Assembly: GCA_030525245.1 (NCBI GenBank)
Contig: JAUNFB010000006.1
Location: forward strand, 1 to 63,565
DNA from: Erysipelotrichia bacterium
GTDB taxonomy: Bacteria; Bacillota_I; Bacilli_A; Erysipelotrichales; Erysipelotrichaceae
DNA: 63,565 bases
Reading direction: 5' to 3'
The position numbers and the translations under genes are program-made. Shown here piece after piece: positions 1 through 9,087 of the stretch (position 1 is the first letter of the stretch; each line of letters opens with the position of its first letter). The notes under the pieces were generated by a model. The model had not been told where the DNA came from. It worked only from the letters and a program-made list of their open reading frames with translations, and made no database searches.

Positions 1-18
1 GTAAACATTTGATTTTCC

Positions 19-56
19 GGCGGTCTTTATCTAAGTGGTAAAGGCCGTCTTTTTTA
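19..56 (+). terminator. Rho-independent terminator (+ strand)
   Basis: An 11-pair hairpin (arms 19-29 and 39-49, with two G-U pairs) is followed by a run of T. It would end a plus-strand gene lying left of the window. Confidence 0.75.
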
Positions 57-60
57 TTAG

Positions 61-90
61 AAAAAGCAGATATGGTCAAATATCTGCTTT
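61..90 (-). terminator. Terminator of the surface protein gene
   Basis: The arms at 63-73 and 80-90 form a perfect 11-bp stem. On the minus strand it is followed by a T run, just after the stop codon at 126. Confidence 0.75.
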
Positions 91-125
91 ATAAGATTTA
101 CTTACAAATAAAGTCAATAACTCTA

Positions 126-1160
126 TTAATAAATTTTCTTTTTCTTGTATACTGCAAATCCAACAGCAACTGCCGAAACAAACATAATTGCTACCCAATA
201 GTATATACCCGAATAATCTCCGGTATCAGGAGCTTTAGTTTGGTAAGTATTGATTACCTCAATATTAACAGTTTCATCAATACCGATCATACCTCTGCTG
301 TTTTTATAAGTTACTTCATATTTTGTTTCATCAACATCTACTTCCTCAATCAAGTAATTGATTCCGCTAGGTAAATTATCGATCACATATTCTTCACCGT
401 CAGCCAATTCAATATAACCAATACCGTTTTCGAATAAAATATCATTATAGTATCCGTTAATCTCTTCATTTAACCTGATCATTATTTTAAACTTTTCGGT
501 AGTTTTAATACCTTTTACAGTCTTGGTAATGAGCAATGAACCGACATTGTAAGTATTAATGATTTTTACCTCAGAAGTTTGATTTTCTTCAATAGTTCCT
601 TCAGCATTTTCATATGTTGTAACATACTCATAAGAAGTACTGTCTTCTGTAACAGTATATGAAACACCTGCCGGTAATTCTTCAGCTGTCAATGTTTCAC
701 CGATATGAATAGTTGCATGAGCAACACCATTTTCAAAGTTCAAATCACCGTAATTGCCGGTAATAGTTTCATCGCTCAGACGAACAGTTAAATCAAATGC
801 ATCATTGCTACCGATAGCCGCACCTTCAGCAACTTTGGTAATTGTTAAATTTCCTACTCTCTTTACTTCTAAAGTATTAACCACATTAGCCGGTAGATAT
901 AAACTCATAATACCTGCCGTTACTTCAATATGACCTGTGGTACTCAAAACATCTCCGACTTGGAAATCTTCGGCTTTAAGAATACCATTACCGTGTACCA
1001 CCATTGAAGTTGTTGCCAATTCGTCAATATGCTCTTTCCAATCATCTTTTAACATGCAATTAACTGTAACTTTACTGCCTTCTATCTTTGCATTATCAAC
1101 ATCAGCAACAAAAATAGGACTTGTAAAATCAACAAATTCAGCAGTTAAACGCGGATCCAA
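126..1160 (-). CDS. C-terminal part of a frameshifted cell-wall-anchored surface protein
   Basis: This is the distal part of a surface protein whose first part lies at 1162-3498. It holds the end of an Ig/cohesin-like domain, then two DUF5979-like repeats (each with a 'GNLTITK'- or 'GSLLITK'-type start and an 'IINTYNVG'-type end). The C-terminus has an APDTG sorting motif, one hydrophobic helix and a lysine-rich tail, so a sortase probably attaches it to the cell wall. The apparent start at 1160 is a TTG inside a domain with no ribosome binding site. The open frame continues upstream past 1200, so this is not an independent gene. The two frames join with a net one-base shift. Confidence 0.8.
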   Translation of the reverse strand: MDPRLTAEFVDFTSPIFVADVDNAKIEGSKVTVNCMLKDDWKEHIDELATTSMVVHGNGILKAEDFQVGDVLSTTGHIEVTAGIMSLYLPANVVNTLEVKRVGNLTITKVAEGAAIGSNDAFDLTVRLSDETITGNYGDLNFENGVAHATIHIGETLTAEELPAGVSYTVTEDSTSYEYVTTYENAEGTIEENQTSEVKIINTYNVGSLLITKTVKGIKTTEKFKIMIRLNEEINGYYNDILFENGIGYIELADGEEYVIDNLPSGINYLIEEVDVDETKYEVTYKNSRGMIGIDETVNIEVINTYQTKAPDTGDYSGIYYWVAIMFVSAVAVGFAVYKKKKIY

Positions 1161-1161
1161 T

Positions 1162-3498
1162 TCAACAACAAAAGTAAATTGACAATTTATATCTCTTATC
1201 TTGTACCTGTTTGATTGCTTCCATAAAGCCTTTCGGCATTCTGTAAGTAGCAGTATATGGTACTTTATATTCCGTTAAAGACCTATTGTATAATAATTCT
1301 TTCGGGCCTTCGATTACAACTGAGCCGATATCATCGGTAGGTTGTACAAGAATTACATCTCTGCCCAATGAATTTTCATCACCGGTACCCGGCAAAGTAA
1401 CATAAATATCTTTACCATCAACAACAGCACTATAAAATTCTACTTCTGCATTTTGTTCGTTTTCACCATTAGCATCAACGCCTTTTAATACTACCGCAAA
1501 TACCGGTAAATTTTCATTGAAATTCAAACCACCGACTTTTAACTCGATAGATTTATCACAGCGATATACATAGAAGCTTGCTATCTGGTTACCCCAACCC
1601 TTATCATCAGAAGCTGCCTTTAATTGGCTGACTGTTTTAGCGTTGGCATTTCCTAACCAAATCGATGACTCACTGCTGTTAACTGCCGTAACTGTCTTAT
1701 TATCAACAACAAAATATACATCCTTATTGCTTAGAACATCGCTGTTATTAATACGTACACAACGTTCGGTATAAGCGAAGCTACCCTTTTGTGAAATCGA
1801 AACATCATTGGTCTTTGCATCAGTTTTATCTACAGAATATTCATATACTTTATCTGCTGTCTTATCCTGAACATCAGCAAACATATAGTTATTTATAATT
1901 TTACCATCGTTGATTTCTACATACGGTTGAACAGCCGGGTTTCCCCAAGGTGCTGCTTCAAACATAATGCCGCCGCCGGCATTCTTAGAAATGTTATTTT
2001 CGATTGTTCCGCCATCTATAATAACCATTCCACCGTTACGAACATAAATACCGCCGCCGACATCTTTAGCTACATTATCCGCAATAGTACCGCCGTACAT
2101 ATGGAATGTACCCTTAGATACCATTAAGCCGCCGCCAGTTTGCGGTGAATAGTTACGACAAATTTCAGCTCCGTCATACATGTTAACATGAGAAGCATTC
2201 AAATTGTGCGCCATGGCAATACCTCCGGCTCTGTCTGTACCGAAGTTATCATTGATTTTACCGTACAAGTTAACTGTACCGTTACCTTGAATATATAATG
2301 TTCCGTACCAGCTGACATTATGGTGAATATTAGAATTTTTACCTAAAGTGATATTGAATCCATCTCTTTGAATGTTCATCGCATTACCGCCATTGGTAAT
2401 GTTAGTAATTTCACCATCAAAATTCACTGTTGCCGCACCGGAAACAGCAATAGCCGTCATATTGTAATTTCTGATTACTGCACCGTAATCGGCAACCAAT
2501 TCACAATCACCGTTTACCGCTACAACACTTGAAACTTTAACCGTATCGGTCGCATTATTATCCATAACGCTTGTTGATTTCAACAAAGCAGTAGCGCTAT
2601 TACGCAAATGCAATACGATACCGGCATCACCAAACCACATGTTAGATTTGTTAGAAGTAATATCAGAAATTGTACCTGCCAATTCAACACGTCCACCGTC
2701 CGCATAAATTGCTCTGCCATTAATATTTCTTATTTCGGCTCCTTCTTCCATAACAAATTTACCGCCCTGCAACCAAACTGCTCCGGCTGCACCGACTTCA
2801 TTTTTGTTATTGGTTCCGCTCTTTTTACGAACATATTCAACACTGTCTTCAATGACACTGCCCTTTTTCATCACAACTTCAGCAGAATTGGTAACTCTGA
2901 CAGCTGACATACCGCCAAAATTACGCAAAACAGTTCCTTCATCCAAAGTAATTGTACAACTCTTTGTCGCATTAGAAGCAACTATCGCATCTTGAACAAA
3001 TACTGTATTATCTTCTTTTTCTTCACCGCTTACAGCCTGAGCAAAAATCGAACCTCCGTGCTTGAAATTATCATCAAACACAATATTTTTTAAGGTCAAA
3101 TTTGCTTCGGAAGCACTTGTCTGAATTTCCAACATTGCCGGATTATACCAACTTCTTGCTGTATCGGAAAGCAATTTGAAATCGTCTCCTCTGGTTACAA
3201 CCGGAACTTTTTCTCCTTTACCGACAATTGTGACATTGTGATTGTAAAATCTGGCACTTTCCTGCATTGTTAAATCTGATGTAACATATATAATAAAATT
3301 CTTGCCATCAACATCAGCGTTAACCAATTCAGCAGCCTTTGCCAAAGTTAACAAGGCATTCTCCTCGGTAAGTCCATCGTTAGTATCATTACCGGCAGCA
3401 TTGACATAAACAGTTACAGTTTCTTCTGCTCTTACAGAAGTAAAGAATAGATTAGCCAACAATAATACCGGTAATAAGACCCAAATAACCTTTTTCAT
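1162..3498 (-). CDS. Beta-helix surface adhesin, N-terminal part (frameshifted)
   Basis: A secreted protein of about 778 residues starting at ATG 3498 after AAAGGAG. A signal peptide ends near VRA-EE. The body is a right-handed parallel beta-helix of pectate-lyase/polymorphic-adhesin type, with repeated GGGI/GGGL and 'DGGTIENN' rungs in its second half. The frame ends at 1162 in the middle of a following domain, which continues in another frame in the 126-1160 part. Together they would make an adhesin of about 1,120 residues with a wall anchor. A role in binding host or glycans is inferred. Without the frameshift being bypassed, the product would be released rather than anchored. Confidence 0.8.
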   Translation of the reverse strand: MKKVIWVLLPVLLLANLFFTSVRAEETVTVYVNAAGNDTNDGLTEENALLTLAKAAELVNADVDGKNFIIYVTSDLTMQESARFYNHNVTIVGKGEKVPVVTRGDDFKLLSDTARSWYNPAMLEIQTSASEANLTLKNIVFDDNFKHGGSIFAQAVSGEEKEDNTVFVQDAIVASNATKSCTITLDEGTVLRNFGGMSAVRVTNSAEVVMKKGSVIEDSVEYVRKKSGTNNKNEVGAAGAVWLQGGKFVMEEGAEIRNINGRAIYADGGRVELAGTISDITSNKSNMWFGDAGIVLHLRNSATALLKSTSVMDNNATDTVKVSSVVAVNGDCELVADYGAVIRNYNMTAIAVSGAATVNFDGEITNITNGGNAMNIQRDGFNITLGKNSNIHHNVSWYGTLYIQGNGTVNLYGKINDNFGTDRAGGIAMAHNLNASHVNMYDGAEICRNYSPQTGGGLMVSKGTFHMYGGTIADNVAKDVGGGIYVRNGGMVIIDGGTIENNISKNAGGGIMFEAAPWGNPAVQPYVEINDGKIINNYMFADVQDKTADKVYEYSVDKTDAKTNDVSISQKGSFAYTERCVRINNSDVLSNKDVYFVVDNKTVTAVNSSESSIWLGNANAKTVSQLKAASDDKGWGNQIASFYVYRCDKSIELKVGGLNFNENLPVFAVVLKGVDANGENEQNAEVEFYSAVVDGKDIYVTLPGTGDENSLGRDVILVQPTDDIGSVVIEGPKELLYNRSLTEYKVPYTATYRMPKGFMEAIKQVQDKRYKLSIYFCC

Positions 3499-3588
3499 TA
3501 TTTTCTCCTTTCTTTTCATTTAAGCACTGCACTCTGCTTAGATAATACTATCTTAACATATATTTTCATAAATTCAAATATTTTGTTA

Positions 3589-3604
3589 TTTTTTTTTTTT
3601 TTTT
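3589..3604. repeat. Homopolymer tract T16 (A16 on the coding strand)
   Basis: Sixteen T in a row, about 90 bp upstream of the adhesin start codon and a little upstream of where its promoter should lie. Such tracts change length by slippage. Confidence 0.9.
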
Positions 3605-3627
3605 GAATATTAATTTTTGGTTATCAA

Positions 3628-4353
3628 TCAAAGTTTTGTGCTAACATGCATCTTAAAATTTTCAATCAATGTATAAGTAGTATTAAATTCCAACACCTCA
3701 CCACTGCTTATCTTAGTAATATGATTCAATTTAATGACCGGTTTATCCTTTTCTATATGCAGATGCCTGCAGACATCTTCTGTCGGATTCACCACCTGTA
3801 AAGTACTGTCTCCGCTGGTCGGAATAATATGTAATTTATTCTTCAAATAAGCATAGAATGATTGAGTCAAATATCTTGTATCAATATATGGCACTATCTT
3901 GGCAGAAACCAAATCCTTTTGTACTTGAATAGGTTTATCATCAATCAACCTAATTCGAGAAAAATAATGTATATTATCGCTTTCCTTAACATCAAACAAA
4001 TCCGTTAAATACTCGTCCAAACAATCCCGCACTTTAATGAGTCGATAATCTAACAGAATACTGGAAATATGTACGCCGCCCCTTTTATACTGTTCGGTAA
4101 AAGACATCATTTCATTCATATTTCTCTCGACATCTTTGCACAAAACATAACTTCCTTTTTTCTTTATTCTCTTAATATATCCGGAATCAGCTAAAGAAAC
4201 CAAAGCTTTGTTGACTGTCATATGACTGGCTGAGAATTTTTCAATCAATTCCTCTTCGGCAGGTAATTTTTTACCGATCGGGTAAATACCTTTCTTAATA
4301 TTATCTATGATATTTTGCTTTATTTCCTCATATAGGAAATGTTCTTTTTTCAT
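3628..4353 (-). CDS. GntR-family transcriptional regulator with UTRA domain
   Basis: A 241-residue regulator of the HutC/PhnF subgroup. The N-terminal winged helix (about residues 5-75) has the typical 'KLPAEEELIEKFSASHMTVNKAL' pattern, here with both parts visible around residues 29-50. The remainder is a UTRA effector domain that in this family senses sugar phosphates or similar small molecules. It follows a small unknown gene on the same strand and precedes the adhesin gene. Control of the adhesin is possible but only inferred from position. The ribosome binding site is weak (GGTGA). Confidence 0.88.
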   Translation of the reverse strand: MKKEHFLYEEIKQNIIDNIKKGIYPIGKKLPAEEELIEKFSASHMTVNKALVSLADSGYIKRIKKKGSYVLCKDVERNMNEMMSFTEQYKRGGVHISSILLDYRLIKVRDCLDEYLTDLFDVKESDNIHYFSRIRLIDDKPIQVQKDLVSAKIVPYIDTRYLTQSFYAYLKNKLHIIPTSGDSTLQVVNPTEDVCRHLHIEKDKPVIKLNHITKISSGEVLEFNTTYTLIENFKMHVSTKL

Positions 4354-4415
4354 TTATGTCACCGGCTTTTCTTCTTCTATTATAACAAAACAAAAGAGAA
4401 AACGCATACAGATGT

Positions 4416-4718
4416 TCATAATAATTTTTCTTTAACAATCTTGTACGAAAGATTATTGTCTTTACAATAGTTAATCAATGCCGTTATTCCGGTTAATCCA
4501 TAATATTTTTGAATAAACCAAGAAATTTTATGCCCTTGACAGATATTTTTAAATGTATCTTTAGGAAAAATAAAAGTTTGATACTTGCTGTCTTTATTAA
4601 TCGTATCAACAATTTGCAGTATTAAATACAGATCACCATTCTTTTTAGTTCCATCAACAAAAACACTGATATTGTCACTGTAATATCTGCATAAATCAAA
4701 CTTCCTACCTTCAAGCAT
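4416..4718 (-). CDS. Hypothetical protein, 100 residues
   Basis: Not recognised. The chosen start is ATG 4718, preceded by AGAGGAG at good spacing. A longer frame upstream would run through a TATAAT box and is unlikely. The protein is soluble, mixed alpha/beta, rich in Lys, Tyr and Asn, with no signal peptide or membrane segment. It lies 62 bp upstream of the GntR regulator on the same strand and may be co-transcribed with it. Confidence 0.6.
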   Translation of the reverse strand: MLEGRKFDLCRYYSDNISVFVDGTKKNGDLYLILQIVDTINKDSKYQTFIFPKDTFKNICQGHKISWFIQKYYGLTGITALINYCKDNNLSYKIVKEKLL

Positions 4719-4742
4719 ATGACTATCTCCTCTTTTTATAGT

Positions 4743-4748
4743 ATTATA
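4743..4748 (-). promoter_or_regulatory. Probable -10 box for the 4416-4718 gene
   Basis: TATAAT on the minus strand, about 25 bp before the ATG. No good -35 element was found. Confidence 0.4.
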
Positions 4749-4940
4749 CATTACTTTCTTGAGTCATACATTTTAATTTATTGTTTTTTTCCATACAGCA
4801 TAATAAATTATTTTTATTCGTAGTAAGCAAACAAATTAAAACATTTATAATGATGCAGATCTTAAAAAAAGTATATCTCACCTGCAGAATAATTGAGAAC
4901 ATCACAAGTGTTAATTTTCTCTAATTCGTTGGTTTTCACC

Positions 4941-4971
4941 AAAAAAGCAATCATCAATTCGATTGCTTTTT
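4941..4971 (-). terminator. Terminator after upp
   Basis: An 11-bp stem (4942-4952 with 4961-4971) followed on the minus strand by a T run, directly after the upp stop codon. Confidence 0.85.
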
Positions 4972-4984
4972 CATTCTTGAAAAT

Positions 4985-5605
4985 TTATTTTGTACCGAAA
5001 ATTCGGTCACCGGCATCACCTAAACCCGGAACGATATAGCCGTTATCATTTAAATATTCATCTTTGGCAGCTAAATAAATATCTACATCCGGATGAGCTT
5101 TTTCAACCGCATCGATACCTTCCTGTACACCAACAAGACATACAAGTTTAATATCTTTTGCTCCTGTTTTCTTAACATAATCGATAGCAGCGGTAGCACT
5201 TCCGCCGGTTGCCAACATCGGATCTACAACCAACACCGTAGATTCGGCGATATCTGTAGGAAATTTAGCATAATAGAAATGCGGAACCAATGTATCTTCA
5301 TCACGATACAAACCGATATGTCCGACTTTTGCTGTCGGTATTAATTGTTGAATACCGCTGACCATACCCAAACCGGCACGTAAAATCGGAACCAATACAA
5401 TTTCTTTATCCAATTCTTTACCAATCGTTTTTCCCATCGGTGTAGTGATTTCCACATCTCTGGTTGGAAAATCCTTTGTGATTTCATAAGTCATTAAACT
5501 ACCTATTTCATCTAAATTTTGTCTGAAATCTTTTGTTCCCGTACTAACCTTACGCATAATTGTTAACTTATGCTTAATTACAGGATGATCAATTACATGT
5601 AACAT
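4985..5605 (-). CDS. upp: Uracil phosphoribosyltransferase
   Basis: Converts uracil and PRPP to UMP in pyrimidine salvage. The 206 residues match the family's usual length. The PRPP-binding loop DPMLATGGS lies at about 128-136, and the C-terminal uracil-binding stretch [13 protein letters not shown] is complete. It is 28 bp downstream of tsaC on the same strand and probably shares its promoter. A clear terminator follows. Confidence 0.97.
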   Translation of the reverse strand: MLHVIDHPVIKHKLTIMRKVSTGTKDFRQNLDEIGSLMTYEITKDFPTRDVEITTPMGKTIGKELDKEIVLVPILRAGLGMVSGIQQLIPTAKVGHIGLYRDEDTLVPHFYYAKFPTDIAESTVLVVDPMLATGGSATAAIDYVKKTGAKDIKLVCLVGVQEGIDAVEKAHPDVDIYLAAKDEYLNDNGYIVPGLGDAGDRIFGTK

Positions 5606-5633
5606 TACTATGTCCTCCTTAATGTAATATATC

Positions 5634-6239
5634 TTAACAGTTTATAACACTGTTGATATTTTCGATAGCTATTTCTCCCTGACGAAGTAATTTTATTTGT
5701 TGACCGGTGCAATCAATAATCGTACTGGCTTTATGCGATTTTGCCTGACCCTCAACAACCATATCTATTCTGCCGTTTAATTGCTGTAAGACTTCCTCAG
5801 TTGTATTGGCACTCTCTTCACCGCTAATGTTGGCACTGGTGACATACATCGGCCCGACTTCCCTCAACAGGGTTAAAACAAATTCATCATCAGGTATCCT
5901 TATCGCTATGGTCGCAAAGCCGTTTGTAAATTCGTCGGAGATGACATCCTTTTTTCTTAATACCAATGTTAACGGTCCGGGAGTAAAGGCCTTAATAATT
6001 TTTTCTTCTCTCGGTGTTAAAAAAGCCACTTCGTGCATTTGAGAAGCATCGGCAACCATTAAAGGAAATGGTTTCTTTTCATCTCTGCCCTTAGCGGCTT
6101 TCATCTTTTTTACTGCTGAATAATCACTGTATATAACACCGATACCAAACACTGTATCAGTAGCAAAAGCAACTATCTTCCCGGATTTTAATGCGGCGAC
6201 AATTTCTCTCAATTGAGTGCTCTTAACAACTTCCGTCAT
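5634..6239 (-). CDS. tsaC: Threonylcarbamoyl-AMP synthase, short Sua5/YrdC/YwlC form
   Basis: Makes threonylcarbamoyl-AMP from threonine, bicarbonate and ATP, the first step of t6A37 modification of ANN-decoding tRNAs. The 201-residue protein is a stand-alone YrdC domain with no C-terminal Sua5 domain. Typical motifs are [15 protein letters not shown], the [13 protein letters not shown] loop and [11 protein letters not shown]. Start ATG 6239 was chosen because AGAGGA precedes it at normal spacing; an in-frame start six codons upstream lacks one. It is followed by upp. Confidence 0.93.
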   Translation of the reverse strand: MTEVVKSTQLREIVAALKSGKIVAFATDTVFGIGVIYSDYSAVKKMKAAKGRDEKKPFPLMVADASQMHEVAFLTPREEKIIKAFTPGPLTLVLRKKDVISDEFTNGFATIAIRIPDDEFVLTLLREVGPMYVTSANISGEESANTTEEVLQQLNGRIDMVVEGQAKSHKASTIIDCTGQQIKLLRQGEIAIENINSVINC

Positions 6240-6266
6240 ACACATTCCTCTTTTCAAACTGCAAAT

Positions 6267-6275
6267 ATTTTAACA
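6267..6275 (-). promoter_or_regulatory. Extended -10 promoter of tsaC-upp
   Basis: The minus strand reads TGT-TAAAAT, an extended -10, about 30 bp upstream of the tsaC start. No strong -35 was seen. Confidence 0.45.
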
Positions 6276-6462
6276 CAAAATAATATGTTTGAATCAGCAA
6301 GTTTACGATTTGAGACTCATATGTTCTCAAATTCCTGTTCCGTGATAATCCGTTTATCATTTAACTGTCTAATCGACTCAGATAATCCATTATAAAATAC
6401 GCCATTAACAAAAGATACAATAGTTTTACCTATGTATCTTCTGCCGTCTTATTTATTCCGAT

Positions 6463-7464
6463 TTAATTTACAACAATTGTATTTGCCCACTGTTCAAACT
6501 GACTTGCATAGTTGTCTTTTTGAGCGGCAAATGTATAAAAGGTAACAATCCAAAATGCATCGCTGCCTTTTCTGACAGTTGTATAGTAATAATAATTTTC
6601 CCCTTCAACCTCATTTATATAAGCCATATACGGATTGTTATAGGAATCTTTTTCGAATTGGTCGTTTAACTCATTGATATCCACAATCATTTTACAATAA
6701 TCATCAATACTCATCGTATTCGGATCATATTCATTTTCTGTAAACAAATCAAAACTTTCCTTTATCGCCATAAAAGCATAATCATCATTATATAAGAATA
6801 AATCGTAATACTCATCAGAATCATCTTCCAATCCGGCAGGAAGTTCTATCGACAAACCGCTTTTACTGTATAATTGCATATCTCCGCCACCTGCAAAATC
6901 GCCGGAAGCATATTCCAACAACATTTCTTCCACAGAACTGTATAATCCACCGGATAATGCATCTATCAAGTCATCATCGATATCCACTTGCCATTTACCG
7001 TCGCTGTCTTTAATCACTTGAATATCCAAGTCAAATGTTTTTGTCTTATCTTTGTTTTTTTCAACCGAACTGTTAAACAATTCCATCATTTTGTCATAAG
7101 TTTCTTCTTCTGTCGGTTCTTTACCGGATAAAGCCTGACCGAATGCCCAAGTCAAAGTTTCACTGATAATATTTTGAAATGTTTCACTCATATCAACAGT
7201 CGTAATCTGAGTTTTTACGATCGCTTCATCATCCGCTGTCTGTTCTGCACCGCTGATTTTATAAGTAACATTAGATATTATCGACTTAAAAATTTCGGCA
7301 TATTCCTCGTCCAGCACCTCATCGTTATAATCGGCAATTTCCTCCAAATTACCGCTTTTACATTTGTCCAAAAATTCTTTAACTGCTGTTTCCGGCTTTT
7401 GTGCACAAGCAGTCAATGAAAGAATCATTGTCAAACTCAATAAAATCGTCAATATTTTTTTCAT
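6463..7464 (-). CDS. Lipoprotein with N-terminal DUF-like domain and shared C-terminal domain
   Basis: A 333-residue exported lipoprotein. The start ATG 7464 follows AAAGGAG, and the signal peptide ends in the lipobox LTAC. The middle part (about residues 25-180) is an acidic helical region with 'KEFLDKCKSGNLEEI' near its start, like lumazine-binding/DUF-type domains of Gram-positive lipoproteins. The last ~130 residues are clearly homologous to the whole mature part of the next two genes (YSKSGLSIELP...; AFWIVTFYTFA; WANTIVV at the end). Function unknown; a surface role is inferred. Confidence 0.8.
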   Translation of the reverse strand: MKKILTILLSLTMILSLTACAQKPETAVKEFLDKCKSGNLEEIADYNDEVLDEEYAEIFKSIISNVTYKISGAEQTADDEAIVKTQITTVDMSETFQNIISETLTWAFGQALSGKEPTEEETYDKMMELFNSSVEKNKDKTKTFDLDIQVIKDSDGKWQVDIDDDLIDALSGGLYSSVEEMLLEYASGDFAGGGDMQLYSKSGLSIELPAGLEDDSDEYYDLFLYNDDYAFMAIKESFDLFTENEYDPNTMSIDDYCKMIVDINELNDQFEKDSYNNPYMAYINEVEGENYYYYTTVRKGSDAFWIVTFYTFAAQKDNYASQFEQWANTIVVN

Positions 7465-7481
7465 TCTTTTCTCCTTTTTCT

Positions 7482-7973
7482 TTATTCCACAACTATTGTA
7501 TTGGCCCACTTAGCAAACAATTTGGAATATGTGTCTTTTTCAGAAGCAAATGAACTGAAAGTGATCAACCAAAATGCATCGGTTCCTTTACGAATAGTTG
7601 TATAGTAATAATATTGTTGTCCGTCAACCGTATTTGTATAACTGATATATAGATTGTTAAAGGCATCTTCTTCAAATTGATCATCATCATTATTTATTTC
7701 CATAATCAATTTCCCGTATTCCTCAACTGTCAATTTCTCAGGATCATAACCGATGCGATTAAAAATGTCATAATTTTCCTTTAAAGCCGAAAACATAAAA
7801 TCGTTATTATATAGAAATATATCAAATCCGTTTTCATCACCGGAAATCATTCCCTCCGGCAATTCTACGGTTAAACCGCTTTGAGTGTATTTTAGAACAT
7901 CATCCTCTTTTTGACAGCCGAAAGTCAACAAAAGCAACATTACGCTTAATAAAATAATCAATATTTTTTTCAT
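7482..7973 (-). CDS. Lipoprotein, paralogue 2 of a tandem family
   Basis: A 163-residue lipoprotein with signal peptide and lipobox LTFGC. The mature part is a single domain that matches the C-terminal domain of its downstream neighbour almost throughout ('YTQSGLTVELPEG', 'YYYYTTIRKGTDAFW', 'WANTIVVE'). It is 17 bp upstream of the 6463-7464 gene on the same strand. Function unknown. The family resembles small secreted domains related to PsbP/DUF-type folds, but that is only a guess. Confidence 0.8.
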   Translation of the reverse strand: MKKILIILLSVMLLLLTFGCQKEDDVLKYTQSGLTVELPEGMISGDENGFDIFLYNNDFMFSALKENYDIFNRIGYDPEKLTVEEYGKLIMEINNDDDQFEEDAFNNLYISYTNTVDGQQYYYYTTIRKGTDAFWLITFSSFASEKDTYSKLFAKWANTIVVE

Positions 7974-8054
7974 TTATAAATACCCTTTCTGCCTACATTA
8001 TAACATAAAATATTATCCAAAAATTCATTAAAGCATCATTTTCTCTATTTTAAA

Positions 8055-8549
8055 TTATTCGACAACTATTGTATCGGAATATTTTTCAAATAATTTTGTA
8101 TAAGTTTCTGCATTCTCTGCCAAAGTCGAGAAAGAAATATTCCAATATCCTTCACTTCCCTCTCGAATAGTCACATAGAAGAAATTGGAAACACCGTCAA
8201 TATCTTCTGTATAAGTCACATAAAGATTATTATTACTGTCTTTAACAAATTGAGTGTTCATATCATTGATCTTGAGCCATTCTTTACCATATTCTTCAAG
8301 AGTAAAAGTATCTAAATCATAATCAAATGCTCGTAAGACACTGAAAGGTTCAACATACGCTTCAATCGCAAAATCATCATTACTGTAAGCAGCAGCATAG
8401 CCGGCATAATCATCTTCAGTTAATCCCTCCGGCAATTGAACAGTTATACCGCCTTTACTGTAAGCAATTAATTTTTCCTCTTCTTTTTTACAACCGAAAG
8501 CCAAGGTCAACATCATAAAACTTAATAAAACAATTAATATTTTTTTCAC
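8055..8549 (-). CDS. Lipoprotein, paralogue 1 of a tandem family
   Basis: A 164-residue lipoprotein starting at GTG 8549, where the sequence becomes a classical signal peptide (KKILIVLLSFMML) with lipobox LAFGC. An AGGGA ribosome site lies about 11 bp upstream; an in-frame ATG 15 codons earlier would put charged residues before the signal and overlaps a TATAAT box. The single mature domain is the most divergent of the three paralogues but keeps 'GGITVQLPEGL', 'VTIREGSEGYW' and the ending 'DTIVVE'. Confidence 0.75.
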   Translation of the reverse strand: MKKILIVLLSFMMLTLAFGCKKEEEKLIAYSKGGITVQLPEGLTEDDYAGYAAAYSNDDFAIEAYVEPFSVLRAFDYDLDTFTLEEYGKEWLKINDMNTQFVKDSNNNLYVTYTEDIDGVSNFFYVTIREGSEGYWNISFSTLAENAETYTKLFEKYSDTIVVE

Positions 8550-8576
8550 AATAAAACTATTCCCTTCTTTTTTGGA

Positions 8577-8585
8577 ATTATAACA
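8577..8585 (-). promoter_or_regulatory. Extended -10 promoter of the lipoprotein cluster
   Basis: The minus strand reads TGT-TATAAT about 28 bp upstream of the GTG start and immediately after the rlmH terminator. Confidence 0.5.
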
Positions 8586-8593
8586 ATCCTCCA

Positions 8594-8624
8594 CAAAAAT
8601 AAAACTATCCTAATCGATAGTTTT
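8594..8624 (-). terminator. Terminator of metG-rlmH
   Basis: A perfect 9-bp stem (8601-8609 with 8616-8624) followed by a T-rich run on the minus strand. It overlaps the rlmH stop codon. Confidence 0.75.
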
Positions 8625-9087
8625 ATTTGTGATATGTTTCATTATTAAGAATCTTATAAGCCCGATAGATCTGCTCTAAAATAATTAAACGAGCTATATT
8701 GTGAGGAAAAGTCATTTTGGAAAGGTTCAACATATAATCCGCTCTCTGTTCCACCTGCTTACTTACCCCCAAAGATCCACCGATAACAAAAGTAATATGT
8801 GAACTGTGGTATGTATTTATTTTGGACAATTGTTGAGCAAATTCCACGCTGTCCGATTGTTTTCCTTGCAGAGAAAGCAGGATAACATAACTGTCCTTTT
8901 TTATTTGTCTTAAAATCCTCTCACCCTCTAAAGATAATACTTTTTCCTCCTCCAGCTTATCATTAGGCTCATCATTTACCTCTATAATTTCAATTTTACT
9001 GTAAGCAGATATCCTTTTAACATATTCGGCTATTAAAGTTGCTAAGGATTTTTCTTTAATTTTCCCTACCGCAACGATGCTGATCAT
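8623..9087 (-). CDS. rlmH: 23S rRNA pseudouridine-1915 N3-methyltransferase
   Basis: A SPOUT methyltransferase that methylates pseudouridine 1915 in helix 69 of 23S rRNA. Its 154 residues are close to the family's usual 155-159. It has the N-terminal 'VGKIKEK', the SAM-knot 'FVIGGSLGVS' and the C-terminal 'MTFPHNIARLIILEQIYRAY' signature, seen in two pieces around residues 124-143. Its ATG overlaps the metG stop as ATGA, so the two are translationally coupled. Confidence 0.95.
   Translation of the reverse strand: MISIVAVGKIKEKSLATLIAEYVKRISAYSKIEIIEVNDEPNDKLEEEKVLSLEGERILRQIKKDSYVILLSLQGKQSDSVEFAQQLSKINTYHSSHITFVIGGSLGVSKQVEQRADYMLNLSKMTFPHNIARLIILEQIYRAYKILNNETYHK

Noticed and set aside
6258..6462. 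Possible small RNA in the 205-bp gap upstream of tsaC
   Set aside because: No convincing promoter plus terminator pair beyond the tsaC -10 element was seen.
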